Assembly (NCBI GenBank): GCA_024036415.1
Contig: JAMWET010000658.1
Coordinates: 1 to 64,000, forward strand
Direction of reading: 5' to 3'
Source: Prochilodus magdalenae
Taxonomy: Eukaryota > Chordata > Actinopteri > Characiformes > Prochilodontidae
Length of the DNA stretch: 64,000 bases
Of this stretch, positions 34,311 through 47,531 are shown piece by piece (the first letter of the stretch is position 1; each line of letters begins with the position of its first letter). The notes beneath the pieces are model-generated. The model was given only the letters and a program-made list of their open reading frames with translations, was not told the origin of the DNA and ran no database searches. A program made the translations under genes and the position numbers.

Positions 34311-35647
34311 AATTATTAATACGATTAGGGAATGAAGGTTGATTTTTACAGAACATTTCAACTATTTATGAGTTCAATATGAGTCTCATGATCTATGTAC
34401 AGCCCTTAAATAACTTCGTACAGAAGTGTTTCGAAATAATAAACACTATAATTACAGCAGACTTTAATGCGGCTTTAAATACATTGTAACCTCGCACTCT
34501 CTCGGGCAAGGTTCTGCGGCCACCCTTCCAAAAAAAAAATCAAATGTTGACGGGGCTAAGTATTATTTGCTTTCTGTTCAGTATTTTCTTTAAGGACTCT
34601 TATTGTAAAACCTATTTATAAAATAAATAAATTCCAGTGAATCTGTCCATTTGTCTAGTTTGTAATTTACATCTTAATCTTGTGCCTGTTTGTTGGCTAT
34701 TAGCTGGGAAGTTGTTAGCAGTCTGTGCACCATTTTAGGGTTAAAGTTCAGTAAAATAGCCAGTCATACAATAATTCTGGGGTTTATGGTCATTGATTGT
34801 TAAAACCAGATTTGAATGTTTGTGGCAGGACCGGAAATGTTAGCCGCTTTAACATCAGTCAGCTCACAAGTCCTGTTTTAATGCCCGTGGTTTTCGGCAT
34901 GTGATCTCCAGCAAGCTTATATAAATGTGTAAGTCAATTACATATGAATTAATCTCCCAGGCTATAGAGTTGCATTATGAGCTTAGAGGGTACAGGCCTT
35001 TTTCATTTTCCAAAATCTAGTTATACTGGTTGGTCATTTTATTCCATCAATACTAATGCAGTCAAGAGCACATTATGTTCTGAATACACCCAACCACAAG
35101 TGCTGTAAAGACATAAGCGTCAATAAGTGGATTCATTATTGTGATGGAAGATTAGCCTATAGTTGCAGTATAAGAGTATTGTATTGTGATGATTTTAATT
35201 GGTGAAAAAATAGTGGATGATTATATTTAAGTAATATGGCAAAATGAGAGTGATAACTCTCCACTAAGGGTTAATGTTCAGGCAGACATGATGCCACAGC
35301 GGTGCTGTTGATTGAATTTTGGAATTGTCTTCTTTCCTGCTGATGGTTGTGTTTTTAGTGTTTTCATGGCGGATGTGGCCTTTGACAGTGTGCAGAGGAA
35401 CTTACCCATCTCCAGTGGCAACCGCCTGAGGGCCCACCAGAATTCAGACTGCATTCAAAAACATGATGTGTGTGTCCAGTGCTTCTTCACAGCTCTCTGA
35501 AAGGACGCATTATGACGATGTTTTGAGGAAACCGAATACACAGCGCTCTCTATTTTCTCTTTTTGACAGTTCCTTTGAAAAGTTCTTAGATCAAATTCCA
35601 AAGCTTACATCAAGCCTTTCATAATGTACCAAAACATGCACCAACGT

Positions 35648-35734
<87 letters not shown>

Positions 35735-35740
35735 GTCTGT
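35648..35740. repeat. (CTAT)n microsatellite
   Basis: About 22 CTAT units ending in two CTGT units. Confidence 0.95.
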
Positions 35741-37002
35741 AGTGCAAACCATTAATTTATGAAAATTGCAACCTATATCATTTACAGTATATTCCATGCA
35801 TATTTTAAAATATATATGACATATATTTTAGTATGTTATATATTTAATATAGTAATTTAATGTACTAGTACTAGTAGTCTCTCACGGTTCAGTAGTTAGT
35901 CTGTTTATGTTCTCTTTTATGCAGAAGCACTATGACCAATGATAATCTCACATGGCTTTTCAATCCACTGCTGTGCTCCTTCCAAATCTAATACAAACAG
36001 TGCTTGTTTATTATTTCACCCCAGTTTGTGTATTTGAATGTATGTATCTAGATCAAAATGGGATTGTGTGTTATGAGTACATGTGGAGTCTCTGGTTATG
36101 TTGTGGTTACTGTTAAAATGTGCAGACAATCAGGATATATTGTGCAAACCATTTAATTTCATAACTGACTTTTTCAGCCTCACACACGCACACTCATGCA
36201 GTTTGTCGGTGAGCTAGCATAGAAAAGGAACCACAGCTTTGACAGGTCAGCTATACTCCAAACACACGTCCCTCTGCATTCTTTTTCCATGCATGTGCTG
36301 TAATCTCTGCAAAGCTTTCAAAGCCTGGCTTATAGATGACTTATCCCCCCAGCTCTAAATGCACGTTCAGTGATTTAGAGCTACCACAAAGAAAACGTGA
36401 TTCATCAGTGTATAAATATATGATATATACACTACACTTATTATACTATAGCATTTTCCTCTCAGGCCCTCTACAGCTAGAGTCAGTCACCATGTAGGTC
36501 TTGGCAACTCGGCAACTAATTGATTGGGGTATGGTCAAATTTAATTTGTGCCGTTAAGGAATGCGCTGGTATGGGCAATTGTTTAGGAATTTGATTTTGC
36601 ATGCGTTTGATTTCAAGGCTTGTTTATTTGTGCCCTGTGTTAAATGTGTGATTTAAGGCAACAGACAGTTTGGAGTTATGATCTGAAAAAGGCATGCAGT
36701 AGCATAGCTACTATTACAGCTATGGAAAATTTGAAACAGACCCTGAGTCTAGTTTGTGTTAGCAGCTTCTAATACTAATACAGTAGCCAGTGAGTAAAAC
36801 CAAAACATGATGGTTGAAAGGGCAATGTAGGTAATTCTGTTGTGAACTGTTAGTGTATAGCATTACCCTCAGTATCAGAGCAACAATCACAGATACTGTG
36901 CTAGACTCTTTTCTAACAGTCTAATACAACCAAACAAATCTCTCCTGTGCAGTCACATACAGACATGAGAAAGGATGTATTTGAATGTGTATCGGTGTGT
37001 TA

Positions 37003-37075
37003 CCCCTCTGCTGTGTTGCTGCGTGGAGCTCTCAGTGAGCACTGATTAATCATTCCCTCTGCAGCACAGCAGGGG
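37003..37075. repeat. Hairpin-forming inverted repeat
   Basis: CCCCTCTGCTGTGTTGCTGC at 37003-37022 pairs with GCAGCACAGCAGGGG at 37061-37075 apart from small bulges, leaving a 38-base loop. It is not part of a recognised element. Confidence 0.55.
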
Positions 37076-38319
37076 AGGCACTGGGGACACATGCAAAGAT
37101 CTATTCACCAGATCACCACTGGGAGGGGTACACACACACACAAGCCCATTCACAAGCTGAGTACCTTTCAGATCAGAATAGTAGTTTAAAATTTATTTAT
37201 TTATAATTCAGCAGTTCAAATATTCTGTACACACTACTGGAGTCCACCAGAGGCCAACTCGTAGTCCACTTCTGTTCTCTACGTATACCAGGTCATAAGT
37301 GTTCATGTTTAAATGAAATATATGAATATCTTGTGTGCATATTGGCTTTACATTGGATACATGAAATGAAGTGGCCTAACTGTCTCTGGTTTAATATTAA
37401 TGTAATAATGAAACAATATTAAACTGTAATATTATAATAAAACATTATAAGACACTAGGTATTCACACGCATCTGCTTTTGTTTCTTTTTTGGGGGTTTG
37501 GATGAGGTGCAGCATGTTTTCTGAAAAAGGTCTATAGGGGATGTTATTGCTGGCATGTGCACTCCTCCTGACAGGAGTAAGGTGTTGTATTGATTTGTTG
37601 TATTGAGACTCAGACTAGATGCAGTGGCCTTACTTGCTGCACAAGAAGTGGATACATTTTTTGCTCACAGTGAGTTTTGCACTTAAGACTGGTCACAGCT
37701 GATAAGTTCTGCAGTTTAGTAGCACTTAATTAATGTGTTCCACTCGTCCTTTTAATTAAATGAAATGCTCTGAATACAGAACTAATATGCGGTACTGATA
37801 TGTATTCGTGTGGTGTATTCGTTTGTCAGGTATCGACCCAAATATATTTTCTTCAAACAACGTTGTTACTTAAGTACTGAATCATGCAGGTTTTGCTTAT
37901 AATCCAACAATATGTCCCACAGGGCCTTCACTGTAATCTGAATGGGTGCCGGTCCTTCTCCTCAGGTTTTTTTAAACTAAAAAGGTGAATGCACACAAAA
38001 AAATATATTACACAATAATTATACAAGAGTAAGTAAAAAGAAAGACAGAATCAGGTAACACTTCACATGACAATGTCTCATAGTACTCTTACTAAGCTTT
38101 CTCAAGTCAGTAACAGGTATTTAACTTTGCAGAATTATTGACAGGAATCTGAAGAAAAACAACCAATGAGTGCTTTAAAGGAGAAATAGAGTCAATTGTG
38201 GTAAGATAATATACAGTATGGGGCAATATAAACAGTTCATTATGAAGCATATTTCACATATATTTAACACTCAAAAGATTCATGCTTAGTGGACCATGAG
38301 ATATACAGCGCCCCTACAG

Positions 38320-38716
38320 ATTTTTTTGTTTTTGCACATGTGTCACATTTAAATGTTTCAGATTATCAAACAAATTTGAACATCAAATGTGTCTTTATTT
38401 TTAATCTGATTAAAAAATAATACTGCAAAGAAGAGTGGGCCAAAATTCCGCCTCAGAGAAAAATAGACGCATGGGCAGTTATCACTAATGCTTAATTGCA
38501 GTTGTTGCCGCCAGGGGTGACACAACTAGTTTTTAGGTTAAGGGGGTTATTACTTTTTCACATAGGGCAAGGTTTGTTTGGACAGCTTTTTCCCTTAATA
38601 AATGAAATCATCATTGTAAAACTGCATTTCGTGTTTACTCAGATTTTCATTGTCTGATATTCAAATTAGTTCGATACTCATTTGATTGTGACCAATGTGC
38701 AAAAACAACAGAATTT
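38320..38716. mobile_element. Foldback (long inverted repeat) non-autonomous DNA element
   Basis: The left arm GATTTTTTTGTTTTTGCACA, TGTGTCACATTTAAATG returns reversed at the right end (TTTGATTGTGACCAATGTGC, AAAAACAACAGAATTT). The arms are at least 60-70 bp with mismatches. Inside lies TTTTTCACATAGGGCAAGGT then TTGTTTGGACAGC, a phrase common in fish genomes as I recall. No coding sequence. Confidence 0.65.
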
Positions 38717-39109
38717 GTTCTGATTTAGAATTGGTGGAAGAAAGCCCAATAACCTTTGATATCTGAACAGTTACACTCATAGTTGAACATCTGGAAGACC
38801 TGAAAGGCCTTATACAGGAGGCATATGGCAGGAACAGGCTGAAAAGATGGGACTACGGTTGTGACTACATGAGTGAAAAGATGAAGGTTGAGGTTAGAAT
38901 GATTGGTTTCTGTTAAAAACAAATTGGTTAAAATAATTCAGGATATGATTAAATCCTGACTAAATCCTGTTAAATCCTGGTTATGGTTGGGTGGTTCTTT
39001 ATGCATAAATAAACAAATGCGAAACAAAAATATACCTATAGCTGTCTTTCTCCAAGCCTCATCATTCACTCAAAGCCCAGATTTCCATCTCATCACTCAA
39101 AGCCCAGCT

Positions 39110-39292
39110 TGGACATATTCTGAGATGGATTTAGTTCATTGGAAAAGAACATTATGCTAGGAAAAGTCAAAAAGAAAGAGGACGACCAGCTAACAAGATG
39201 GATGGATACAGTAAGCGAAGCCTTTCAGAAGCCTAAAGAAACAAACAGCAGACAGGATATTCTGGAGAAACATTGTGTGTAAATGTTTACCA
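39110..39292 (+). pseudogene. Fragment of a non-LTR retrotransposon C-terminus
   Basis: Across shifting frames it reads GHILRWI, LEKNIMLGKVKKKRGRP, TRWMDTVSEAF and TADRIFWRNIVC. This is the order of the C-terminal block of L1/RTE-like LINE proteins (GH-RM, ML-GK-RGRP, RWMD, DR-WR-V). Only about 60 codons remain, with frameshifts. Confidence 0.55.
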
Positions 39293-39714
39293 GGAGTTGA
39301 AACAGCACATGATAATAACTCCTTAATAAAATATTAAAGGGGAATGATTATTGCCAGGCGTTGAATTAGAAAAACTTAAAAAGGTGATTATTATGGACAT
39401 CTTAGAACATTCTGTACAGTTTGCAAATTACAGTGTTCTAGAAAATGCTTAAGTTATTAGCAGCCAGTTTATCAACAGCTACTGGCTTGATAGGGCTTAA
39501 TAAAACATGCCGGATTCGTGTCAGAGTTGGTATCATGTGAAAAAGCCTATGTGTATAGGGGTTTAGTTGTATAATTTACGTGTGTCAGTTTTGTCCAATT
39601 TGACATATTTCGGTATGACTGAACCTCCCTAGTTTCTTCTTGTATGTGCACCTTAAAACCCGTCATCTTACTTTGTTTAATTATTTCTCCTCAGTCATAA
39701 TATTAAAGTAACCT

Positions 39715-39990
39715 CCATGTTTCTGCGTAGCAGTGAATGATTCTCAGCCCTGCAGTGAATCTGAGGTGATGATGGCATTTTAGTGTGTGTTGTGGATCTG
39801 GTGTGAGTGTCTTGCTGGAATTTGTAAACACTGTGTCCACTTCATGTACACTCTGACACTTCTACCTTGCTGGTCCACCTTGTAGATGTAGAAGTCAGCA
39901 GCTGCACAGTTTGTGTTGGTCATCCTCTAGTCCTTCAGTGGTCACAGGACACCTCTCACAGGACAGTGTCAGCGAGCTGTTTTTGGTTAG
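39715..39990 (+). repeat. Dispersed TIR-type repeat, copy D
   Basis: Contains CAGTGAATGATTCTCAGCC, CTTGTAGATGTAGAAGTCAG and GTTGGTCATCCTCTAGTCC in the same order as copies B and C. Confidence 0.6.
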
Positions 39991-40449
39991 CAGGCTACAT
40001 ACCAACCAATAGATGACCAAATTGGCGGTTTGCCAGGTTTTTTATTTAGCTGATCTGTCCGTATGATTTCTGGCACCATATGATTTTATGATTACTTTTA
40101 AATTGATTACTCTTGATTACTCTTACTATTACTCTTACTCTCTATGATTACTCTTACTATTTCTGTGGTGTAAATTGAATATATAAGAGGAAATTGGCAG
40201 CATCAACGTCAATCTGCGACAGCAAAAACGTCAGAACATCTAAAGTTGTAGAAGGGTGTTTGCTTGTAGCAGTGTAATCTCTTGGTTATAGGGGAACAGA
40301 AACCGTGCTACTTGCTGTTTATTGTACTTCCACAGATGTTGTTTCACAGTGGAATTAGCCCAAAGCTAGCTAATATATAGGGGTGAAGTGGGCTTTGATT
40401 CATAGTAGCAAATGTGTCGCCCACAGTGTCAAATTTGCCCCAAGCTCTT

Positions 40450-40768
40450 GGCAAGTGCGGACATTCAGCAAGCAGAGGGGTCCTGCTTTTGTCTTGGTGA
40501 ATCTGTGTGTACAGGGGTAAGCGCCGCTACAAATGAGCGGTTTGTAGTTATGCATCACACGTGCAGAAGGTCTGGTCTCACTCCACCTCCACTCATGGTG
40601 CATGGGATGGATTATCGCAGGACACCAATAGGAACCACTACAACTCCATGCCATATCAGACTAAATTCATCATCATTTATTGTTCATAATAACCTTTTAT
40701 CTTTCTTCCGAATAGCATTAAAATCTGATACTTCCTTCTGGTTGCAACTATTCTTTTGATGATGAGTG
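40450..40768 (+). pseudogene. CACTCATC-family Tc1-like transposase remnant with right terminus
   Basis: Coding on the + strand: SCFCLGESVCTG, ATNERFVVMHHTCRR and SGLTPPPLMVHGMDYRRTP follow the first catalytic block of this lineage (SDESRFCL ... ERF ... MVWGAI-Y). The Asp-Glu of SDES is replaced by AE here. The right terminus GGTTGCAACTATTCTTTTGA then TGATGAGTG ends at 40768 with TA at 40769-40770. The left terminus was not found. Confidence 0.72.
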
Positions 40769-41704
40769 TATGTACTATGTGGACATAGTAAAAGCTAACT
40801 CTTTCCAAAAAAAGCCATGAAAATGTTTTCTTCTCATATACAATCCATTTAAGCCCTTTTAGAAACTCCTTCAGGATGTGCAATTAGTGATGAGCTATAA
40901 TGCATGTGTTTCTCACATCTGCACATTCGTTTCTTGCACCGCAAAAGAATGTGTAGAAGCCATGTAAAGTGATTCTGACCGGAAAGCTCTTTCTAATGCA
41001 AAGCAAGTGCTTTAAGATTCAAGAACAAAAAAAGAAATCAGTCAGATTACAGGGTAATTACGTCTGAGTCAAACTTTTGTGCAGTGAGGCCTAGAAACTG
41101 GGGGCTATGTCAAGGTGAGGTGTGGCTTCTGTGTTATGTGCTTAAGAGAGGTCTAGCTTAGGTCAGACAGTCATTCTCAGTCACACATACAGCTGGGTGA
41201 ATTATAAACAGATGGAAGTTTCTCTGGTGCGTGTATTTCAAAGCTAATAATCAAATGGGTAAACACAGCCATCTTATCCAGCTCATTATGTGTCTCAAAC
41301 TGTTACAGGACATGACACATGGCATGTCACATGATGCTTGTTGTCGTGGTAACGGCTATTCAAAGTAGTACTTTGGTCATTTTGGACCTGATTTGAAGTG
41401 TGCATGAGATTTTTCAAATAGTTGTGTACAGTGTGCATATGAGCATGTCAGTCTTAACTGGTATTCTGAATAAAAACAATCGTATTGGCAAAGGTTTTTG
41501 GGTAAAAACAAAGTCACTGTTCACTTATAAAGCCCTACCTTGTACTTCCACATACTGGCCACTTTATTTCTTTTTATTCTCTCTCTCTCTCTCCCACCCC
41601 CCTCACTTTACTCTCACTCTGTGCTGTGTCTTTTCTCACTTCTCTCTTTTCTCTCTTGCTTGTCTCTCCCTGCATCCACCTCATCTTCCTCCGCTGATAG
41701 CTAC

Positions 41705-41761
41705 ACTCTCTCTCTCTCTCTCTCTACCTCCCCCCCCCTCTCTGTCTCTCTCTCTTTCTCT

Positions 41762-41808
<47 letters not shown>

Positions 41809-41832
41809 CCTCTCTCTGTCTCTCTCTCTAAA
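41705..41832. repeat. Imperfect (CT)n tract
   Basis: CT-rich with C8, TTTC and CTGT interruptions, embedded in a pyrimidine-rich stretch from 41570 to 41832. Confidence 0.9.
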
Positions 41833-42489
41833 TCCATCTCATCAATGCCTTTCTGGTCCTGTACCTGATAACTGTGGTGTGATTGGCTGACATTCTGATG
41901 AAGGATGACTCATACAGGCTACTGGTGGCAGACGACAAAAGTAACCTGTCCCCAGCCCACACTCCCACACCAGAGACACTCACGTCCACACATACTCTGC
42001 CCCACGTCAAGGCACTTTTTTCCTGTGTTCATCCTCTTTTATACACTTTCAGTAAAAAAATCCATCGACAATTTTCTGAATTCTATATGCAAGTAATACC
42101 ACATAACAGGGTCTAACAAGAAACAGTATAACCCCATCCATTTTTAATATATATAATATATGTGCTCACTGGCATGAACTTGAAATAAGAATGGGCTAAT
42201 CCTGCATTATTAACTATGGCGCTGTATAATTAATACGGTATGACACTTTTTTTTTTTTTATAGCGAACGCAGGCAGTAGAGAAGCAACATGAGCGTGTGT
42301 GTGGGGGCTGTAGTGAATGTTGGTTATTAATAATGTGTGTATGCAGCCTGGCTCTAGCTATAAGGAGATTATCCGCTATGCTCTGTCATCATTGAACTAT
42401 CCTGCAAACTGAAGGCAGCGCAGAAAATCAGACAGATGGTCCATGTGTGTCCCCTAAAACCACATGAAATGAATTATTCACTGCTGTGT

Positions 42490-42740
42490 CATAGACACAT
42501 ACTGGCCATTTATTGGAAACCTCTCCACCTCACCGGGGTACGGTTAGAGACTGTTGCCCGTCTGTTTGTGCATCATTTGAGTCATTCTCAAGCTCCTCAC
42601 CAGTGATATTTGTCTGACAAGGGAGCCACCCTGGCTTAATATTTTTTGGTGGTGGAGCTAGTTGTGGCCCTGATGTGTGTAATAACCTCACAGTAGTTCC
42701 TAACCCTCCTATTATGGCATGTTCTTTTTCAGGTTTCAAT
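42490..42740 (+). repeat. Probable dispersed repeat related to 9416-9700
   Basis: ACATACTGGCCATTTATTGG and GAAACCTC begin it as in the 40-bp minisatellite unit, then GACTGTTGCCCGTCTGTTTG resembles the GACTGTAGCC block of copies at 6725 and 7530. Confidence 0.45.
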
Positions 42741-44174
42741 TTGTATTTGTGAAACTGGATTTCTGAATTGTTGGGCCATCACATAGACTACTATTCATTT
42801 CCGAGAAATTCTACTTAAATCTTTACCAGAGCTACTACTAGCCTAACCCTAACAAAACCCTAATCCTAACTTTAAGACTGCCACACACAGGTTACCCCAT
42901 TTCACATTATGCAGCATCCAAAAATGTTCAACCATTGTTCATGAGCCATTACATTTTTTAAATACTGCCATATTAGGACCATAAAAGCCACAGTAGATCA
43001 CATGTAGCTTAAAACTTACACAGCAAACAGCCACTGGAAAAGTAGTAAGCTGATGCAAGGCATGGTAAGTGATGCTGAACGATTTACTTTTATTCAATTT
43101 ACATGGACTTGATTTTTAGTGACTGCACGTTAATACAGAATTTAATTGTTGTAAGACTTTTATAGGCTTGAGTGATTTACAGTAGCTTTGAACATAACTC
43201 AATTTAAAATTATAAGGTAACTGAATAGAAAGCGGTTCTTGGGTTACCTCAGATTGAGTTCGCCCAGAGTTCACCCAAAGCTTGACCCAGGTAATGCCAA
43301 ATAGCAATGGAGCAATTTGTGAGATGGTGAAACCTGTTGAGTTGATTCTCCAAACAGAAACAGAAAAGTCAAATTTCGATATTTTAAAAATACAGGTTGG
43401 AAATGAATGTAAACCCTAACCTGCAGTGGATTTGAGCATATATCAGTTTGAGCCATATGATCCTGATACTGAAGGTCAGATTAAACAAAAAATGCTGGTA
43501 GACCTGATCCACCATTGCAAGCTAGACTGGACTTTTCAGAGTGGTATGTTTTGACTTTCTTAGCTAAACATTGTTAGTGTGTGGAGATGTGGCATGTTGC
43601 TATTAGGCGTACAATTAAGACTTCACTTTATCATTTTACTGTGAGGCTGAAAATTCCAACGGGGTGTTTCAACAGACTAAGAAAAGTGTTTTCTCTAGGA
43701 GAGTGCTTCTCCCTGTACCAAAACTTTGGACCTCAGAACTTTGCGGACCTTTTACATGCACGTAAAGCTTCATTACATACAGAAGAAAAAAAGTGAAGAC
43801 AAAAAGGCATAGTTGGTGTCACTCCTGAATATGAGGAATCAGTTAACATCAAAAGCCTGCCTTCCTGTTTATCTTTTTCCAGGACAGTATGGACAGTTTC
43901 CAGGACAGTTTTTGGAAGGCCATGCACTTTCTCTTTGATAAGTGTTCAGTTAAATCCTTTTGTATTGTTTTGGGTTTTTAATTAATGGCTCAAAACAATA
44001 GGCTGATTACTTAATTGCTACAACCAGTAGTGGCAGTTAAACACCTGTCTCCTCCTGGACTTCTATAGACCTAGAGCCCATTATAAAGTCTGTGCTGTTA
44101 ATGGCGCTTCAATGTTGACCCGCCATTTCATCCCAGGCTTAGCCAAGCACTCTCCCGCCGTCTCTCAGCTCTCT

Positions 44175-44230
44175 CTTGTTGCTAGGCGTTCAGCCCCTCA
44201 GCATGGCGACTGTGGTGCCGTGGTAACCAT
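44175..44230. promoter_or_regulatory. Cluster of X-box-like half-sites (low confidence)
   Basis: GTTGCTAGG (44178), ATGGCGAC (44203) and GTGCCGTGGTAACC (44215-44228) fall within 55 bases of GC-richer sequence. Each resembles an RFX half-site or imperfect X-box. Confidence 0.3.
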
Positions 44231-45904
44231 CACTCAGCTCCCAGGTTACAGACAGTGTGAGGATGTCACTGATGCTGTTGGCAGCTGAGGGCTGGGGCCG
44301 TCTCTTTAGGCAAAAGTGACATGAATTTTAACACAATTACTTTTAACAAATACTGTAATCTACATAACATACCAGACACCTAATAATCTCTTGCCTCTGA
44401 GTTTTAGAATCACAGCCTGAATCAAGTGTATTCACTGGATACAGTAACATGTATAAAGGATTGTTCTCTGTATTTTGGACAGTATGCACCATTTAACACA
44501 GTTTACTCAGAATGCACTGTATTGCTCTCTGATGAGGTTCTACAGTTACTGAAACATTGTGTGGTACATTATGTGTTCTGCTCAGCGGCTGCAGGCCGGC
44601 TCTACATAGCGAGGGAAGAGCCGCCAGTAAAATCTGCATTACTACTTTTTTAGATGCCGCACTCCGCAAAATTCTGAGATCAAATTTTATTTATTTAATT
44701 TCCAGTCATAATGGCCATTAAGTGATTATTAACTTATGAATGTTGGGAAAACAGCTAAAACACTACATGCCACAACTAAATATATGTTTTCCTAGTTTTG
44801 CTTTCCGTGTCCATTTTTTACACTCCTCAAAAATGATGTCCTTTGCCCAATGATGTTCTTAGCCCAGTGATTCTATCTCTATCCAGATCAGCTATGTCTG
44901 TGTTATTCTCTCTCCTCCCCTGAGACAATTACAGGGTGAATTACCTACTGACCTGTATGGTAATTGACATGTTTAATTGTTGTATTTAAGCAGGCAAATT
45001 GTGTTGGACACCTGCATTCCAAGACCAGAGTTATATACCCCTGCCCTACAGTGACATGGTGATTACTTTTAGGACTGCATGGACACTAATTCATATATTC
45101 ATACCACAAATTAACATTTTTAAATCTCTCATGGTTGCTAATTAATATTCTGACACTACAGGTTAATATATTGAAACTGAACTTGTGGCCTCAAGATCAT
45201 AGTCACATTGCCGTAGGGACTCATATTTTTCCAATCCCTGAACACCTTGGATGCCTTGGATGTGTTTTAGCCATTAACCTGACCTGGGTGTTAAATCTTT
45301 ATCTCCATCCACTTTATTCTGAAAGCACATTAAAAGGAGGACAAACAAAACAAAGTCTGTCAGAGAGCCCAAATCTCACAGGCTAATTAAAGAGGCAATT
45401 TATATAGCAGCTATATTTATATTCACATTAAGCAGGACCATCAAATCTGTTTTTATACTTGTATGTTTAATATCATCAGCATTTTACTTATTGTGATCAT
45501 ATGACAATGGAAAACGCATCCAAATCTGAAAGTGGTTTTGAAGTTGGTTGCATTTTCTGCTTTTAACATAATAAAATGATGTGAATATATTTTACTCAGT
45601 GCTAAACGTTGTGCAGTAAACTAGACAAAGCTGAACTAAATTAGCCTATTCCAAAAAATAAAGGTATTTTCTTTTTACTATCACTATGGTAACCAAACAT
45701 CATGTTAAAAATTTGCCTCCACAAATCGTCCTAGTATCAGCCCATCAGCTTCAAATATTAGCGGCTTCATGTCTAAAATACACAGGTGGGAGATAACTAG
45801 GTCACTAGTGTCCTTGTTAAGTGTCTAATCAATAAACACATTTGATTTTATACAAACAGTCATTAAAAGCAGAAGAGTCAGAGGTTATATTTTTTTTATA
45901 CTTA

Positions 45905-46925
45905 CACTCATCGTCAAAAAATGGTTTCACCTAGAATGAAGAGTGGGATTGCAATGCCATGAAAAGGAAGATAACGGTTACCGAGAACGATAAACGATTA
46001 TACATTTACACTGATATGGGCAATATTTATTGAGCTATGCATACAGAAGTAATGTCTCTCAGTATGGTGTCAGGCCCCCATGTAGGTTAGCGCAATATGG
46101 CAGATGTCTCGGCATGGAATTGGAATAATACATTTCATGCAGCTTAAATATTCTAACACAGTTCCTGCAGATTATGCGGTAGAGGTGGAGCAACGCTAGG
46201 CCTTCTTGATAAGTGACGAGTGACCACGGTGCTGTCTCCGCCAAGACAAAAGCGGGACTCGTTCTGAAGCTGTCATTCTGAGTCACTCCATGGCAGCCTG
46301 ACATGACACCATTGCAGTCTTTGGTGACGTTGATGTGGTGTTAAGGACAGTCATCGTAATGGTCTTTAAATCATGTAATCCTGTGTGGTGCAGCCATCTG
46401 CTAATGGTACTGCACTAGCAGCATGACTTATGGAGGGCATCACTGATTACTCAGTGTCCGCAATCATGACACTTTGTCGGTTCTCTCTCTTCGTGGTTTG
46501 TGTAGGCCTCCCAGATCCTTCATGTTGCTGGTGCCAGCCTTCTTCTATTCACTTCCACCAAAAGCATGCTATGGTAGTATCCACATGACTAGTATGGCAT
46601 GCAATATGTAGATAAGACCATCTTCCTTTCCAGAGCCTTATGATGCTACCTCTCACAAACCCACTGCTTAAATTGCTCTGAAGCATATTTCACTTACAAA
46701 GGATACTACCAAGACAGCAGCGTGAGTCAGAACGAAAAGCATGCACAACAGGACAACCTTGTATAGTCAGACAGATGCCACAGTAAGGCCCGTCCTTGCC
46801 TACATTACATGCAGAGCCAAGTGTAAAACTCATTTACATGTCGATTACATCTACAAACCTAATCACTAAATTTAATTCCTGACAGTTGATTCCTACTAAG
46901 TGCAACTATTTTTTGACAATAGGTG
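45905..46925 (-). mobile_element. CACTCATC-family Tc1-like element, internally deleted (1021 bp)
   Basis: The left terminus CACTCATCGTCAAAAAATGG follows TA (45903-45904). The right terminus TTTTTTGACAATAGGTG, reversed CACCTATTGTCAAAAAATAG, is its inverted partner. Transposase fragments lie on the minus strand. The same termini occur at 28073, 30832/31228 and 40768. Length is short for a Tc1 element, consistent with loss of the central catalytic part. Confidence 0.8.
46059..46690 (-). pseudogene. Tc1-like transposase remnant of the CACTCATC family
   Basis: On the minus strand, RGSIIRLWKGRWSYLHIA (about 46620-46680) is the first HTH and GSGRPTQTTKRE (about 46490-46530) the linker. TPHQRHQRLQWC precedes the first catalytic block, which reads NESRFCLGGDS, so the catalytic Asp (SDES in the family) is Asn at 46261-46263. 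The second Asp and the Glu are missing. The C-terminus MPRHLPYCANLHGGLTPY ends at the stop near 46059, matching the usual RGG-T-Y ending. Several stops and frame changes. Confidence 0.75.
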
Positions 46926-47013
46926 CAAATTCAAAAGTTGAAACATGACAATGCTGACTTTTTAGCTATTGTCAGATTCATTATTGTTTTATTAATCATT
47001 ACAATAATTATAA

Positions 47014-47056
47014 TTTTATTATTATTATTATTATTGGTGTTGGTGTTGGTGTTGGC
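47014..47056. repeat. (ATT)n(GGTGTT)n compound microsatellite
   Basis: Six or more ATT units run straight into three GGTGTT units. Confidence 0.85.
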
Positions 47057-47334
47057 CTCAAAGAGTGAAAAGCCTCTGTAGAGTCTGTCCTCTCCAGTGA
47101 CAGTTAGTTTTTAGGCAGGCGACTTTTGTTTGACAGCAGTGATTTGTGATACAGTAATGAAAACCATCCGCTGCCTTTCTTGCTGCACCTTTAGTGCACT
47201 GATGGTGTGGAGATGTGGGTCAGTGGGCTTAATTTCATTCCAGAATAAATGAAATCTATTTATCAGGAGGTGAGCAACAGTGACTGGAGTAAGTGCAGCT
47301 ACAGGGCAGGCAGTGGGGCTTCTCTGTACTCATT

Positions 47335-47531
<197 letters not shown>

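Noticed and set aside
35312..35500. Open frame of 62 codons with a protein-like look (MADVAFDSVQRNL)
   Set aside because: No homologous family recognised and no exon signals that fit; could be conserved non-coding at most.
42840..42868. Telomere-like CCTAACCCTAAC string
   Set aside because: Only two to three imperfect units; too short for an interstitial telomeric repeat.
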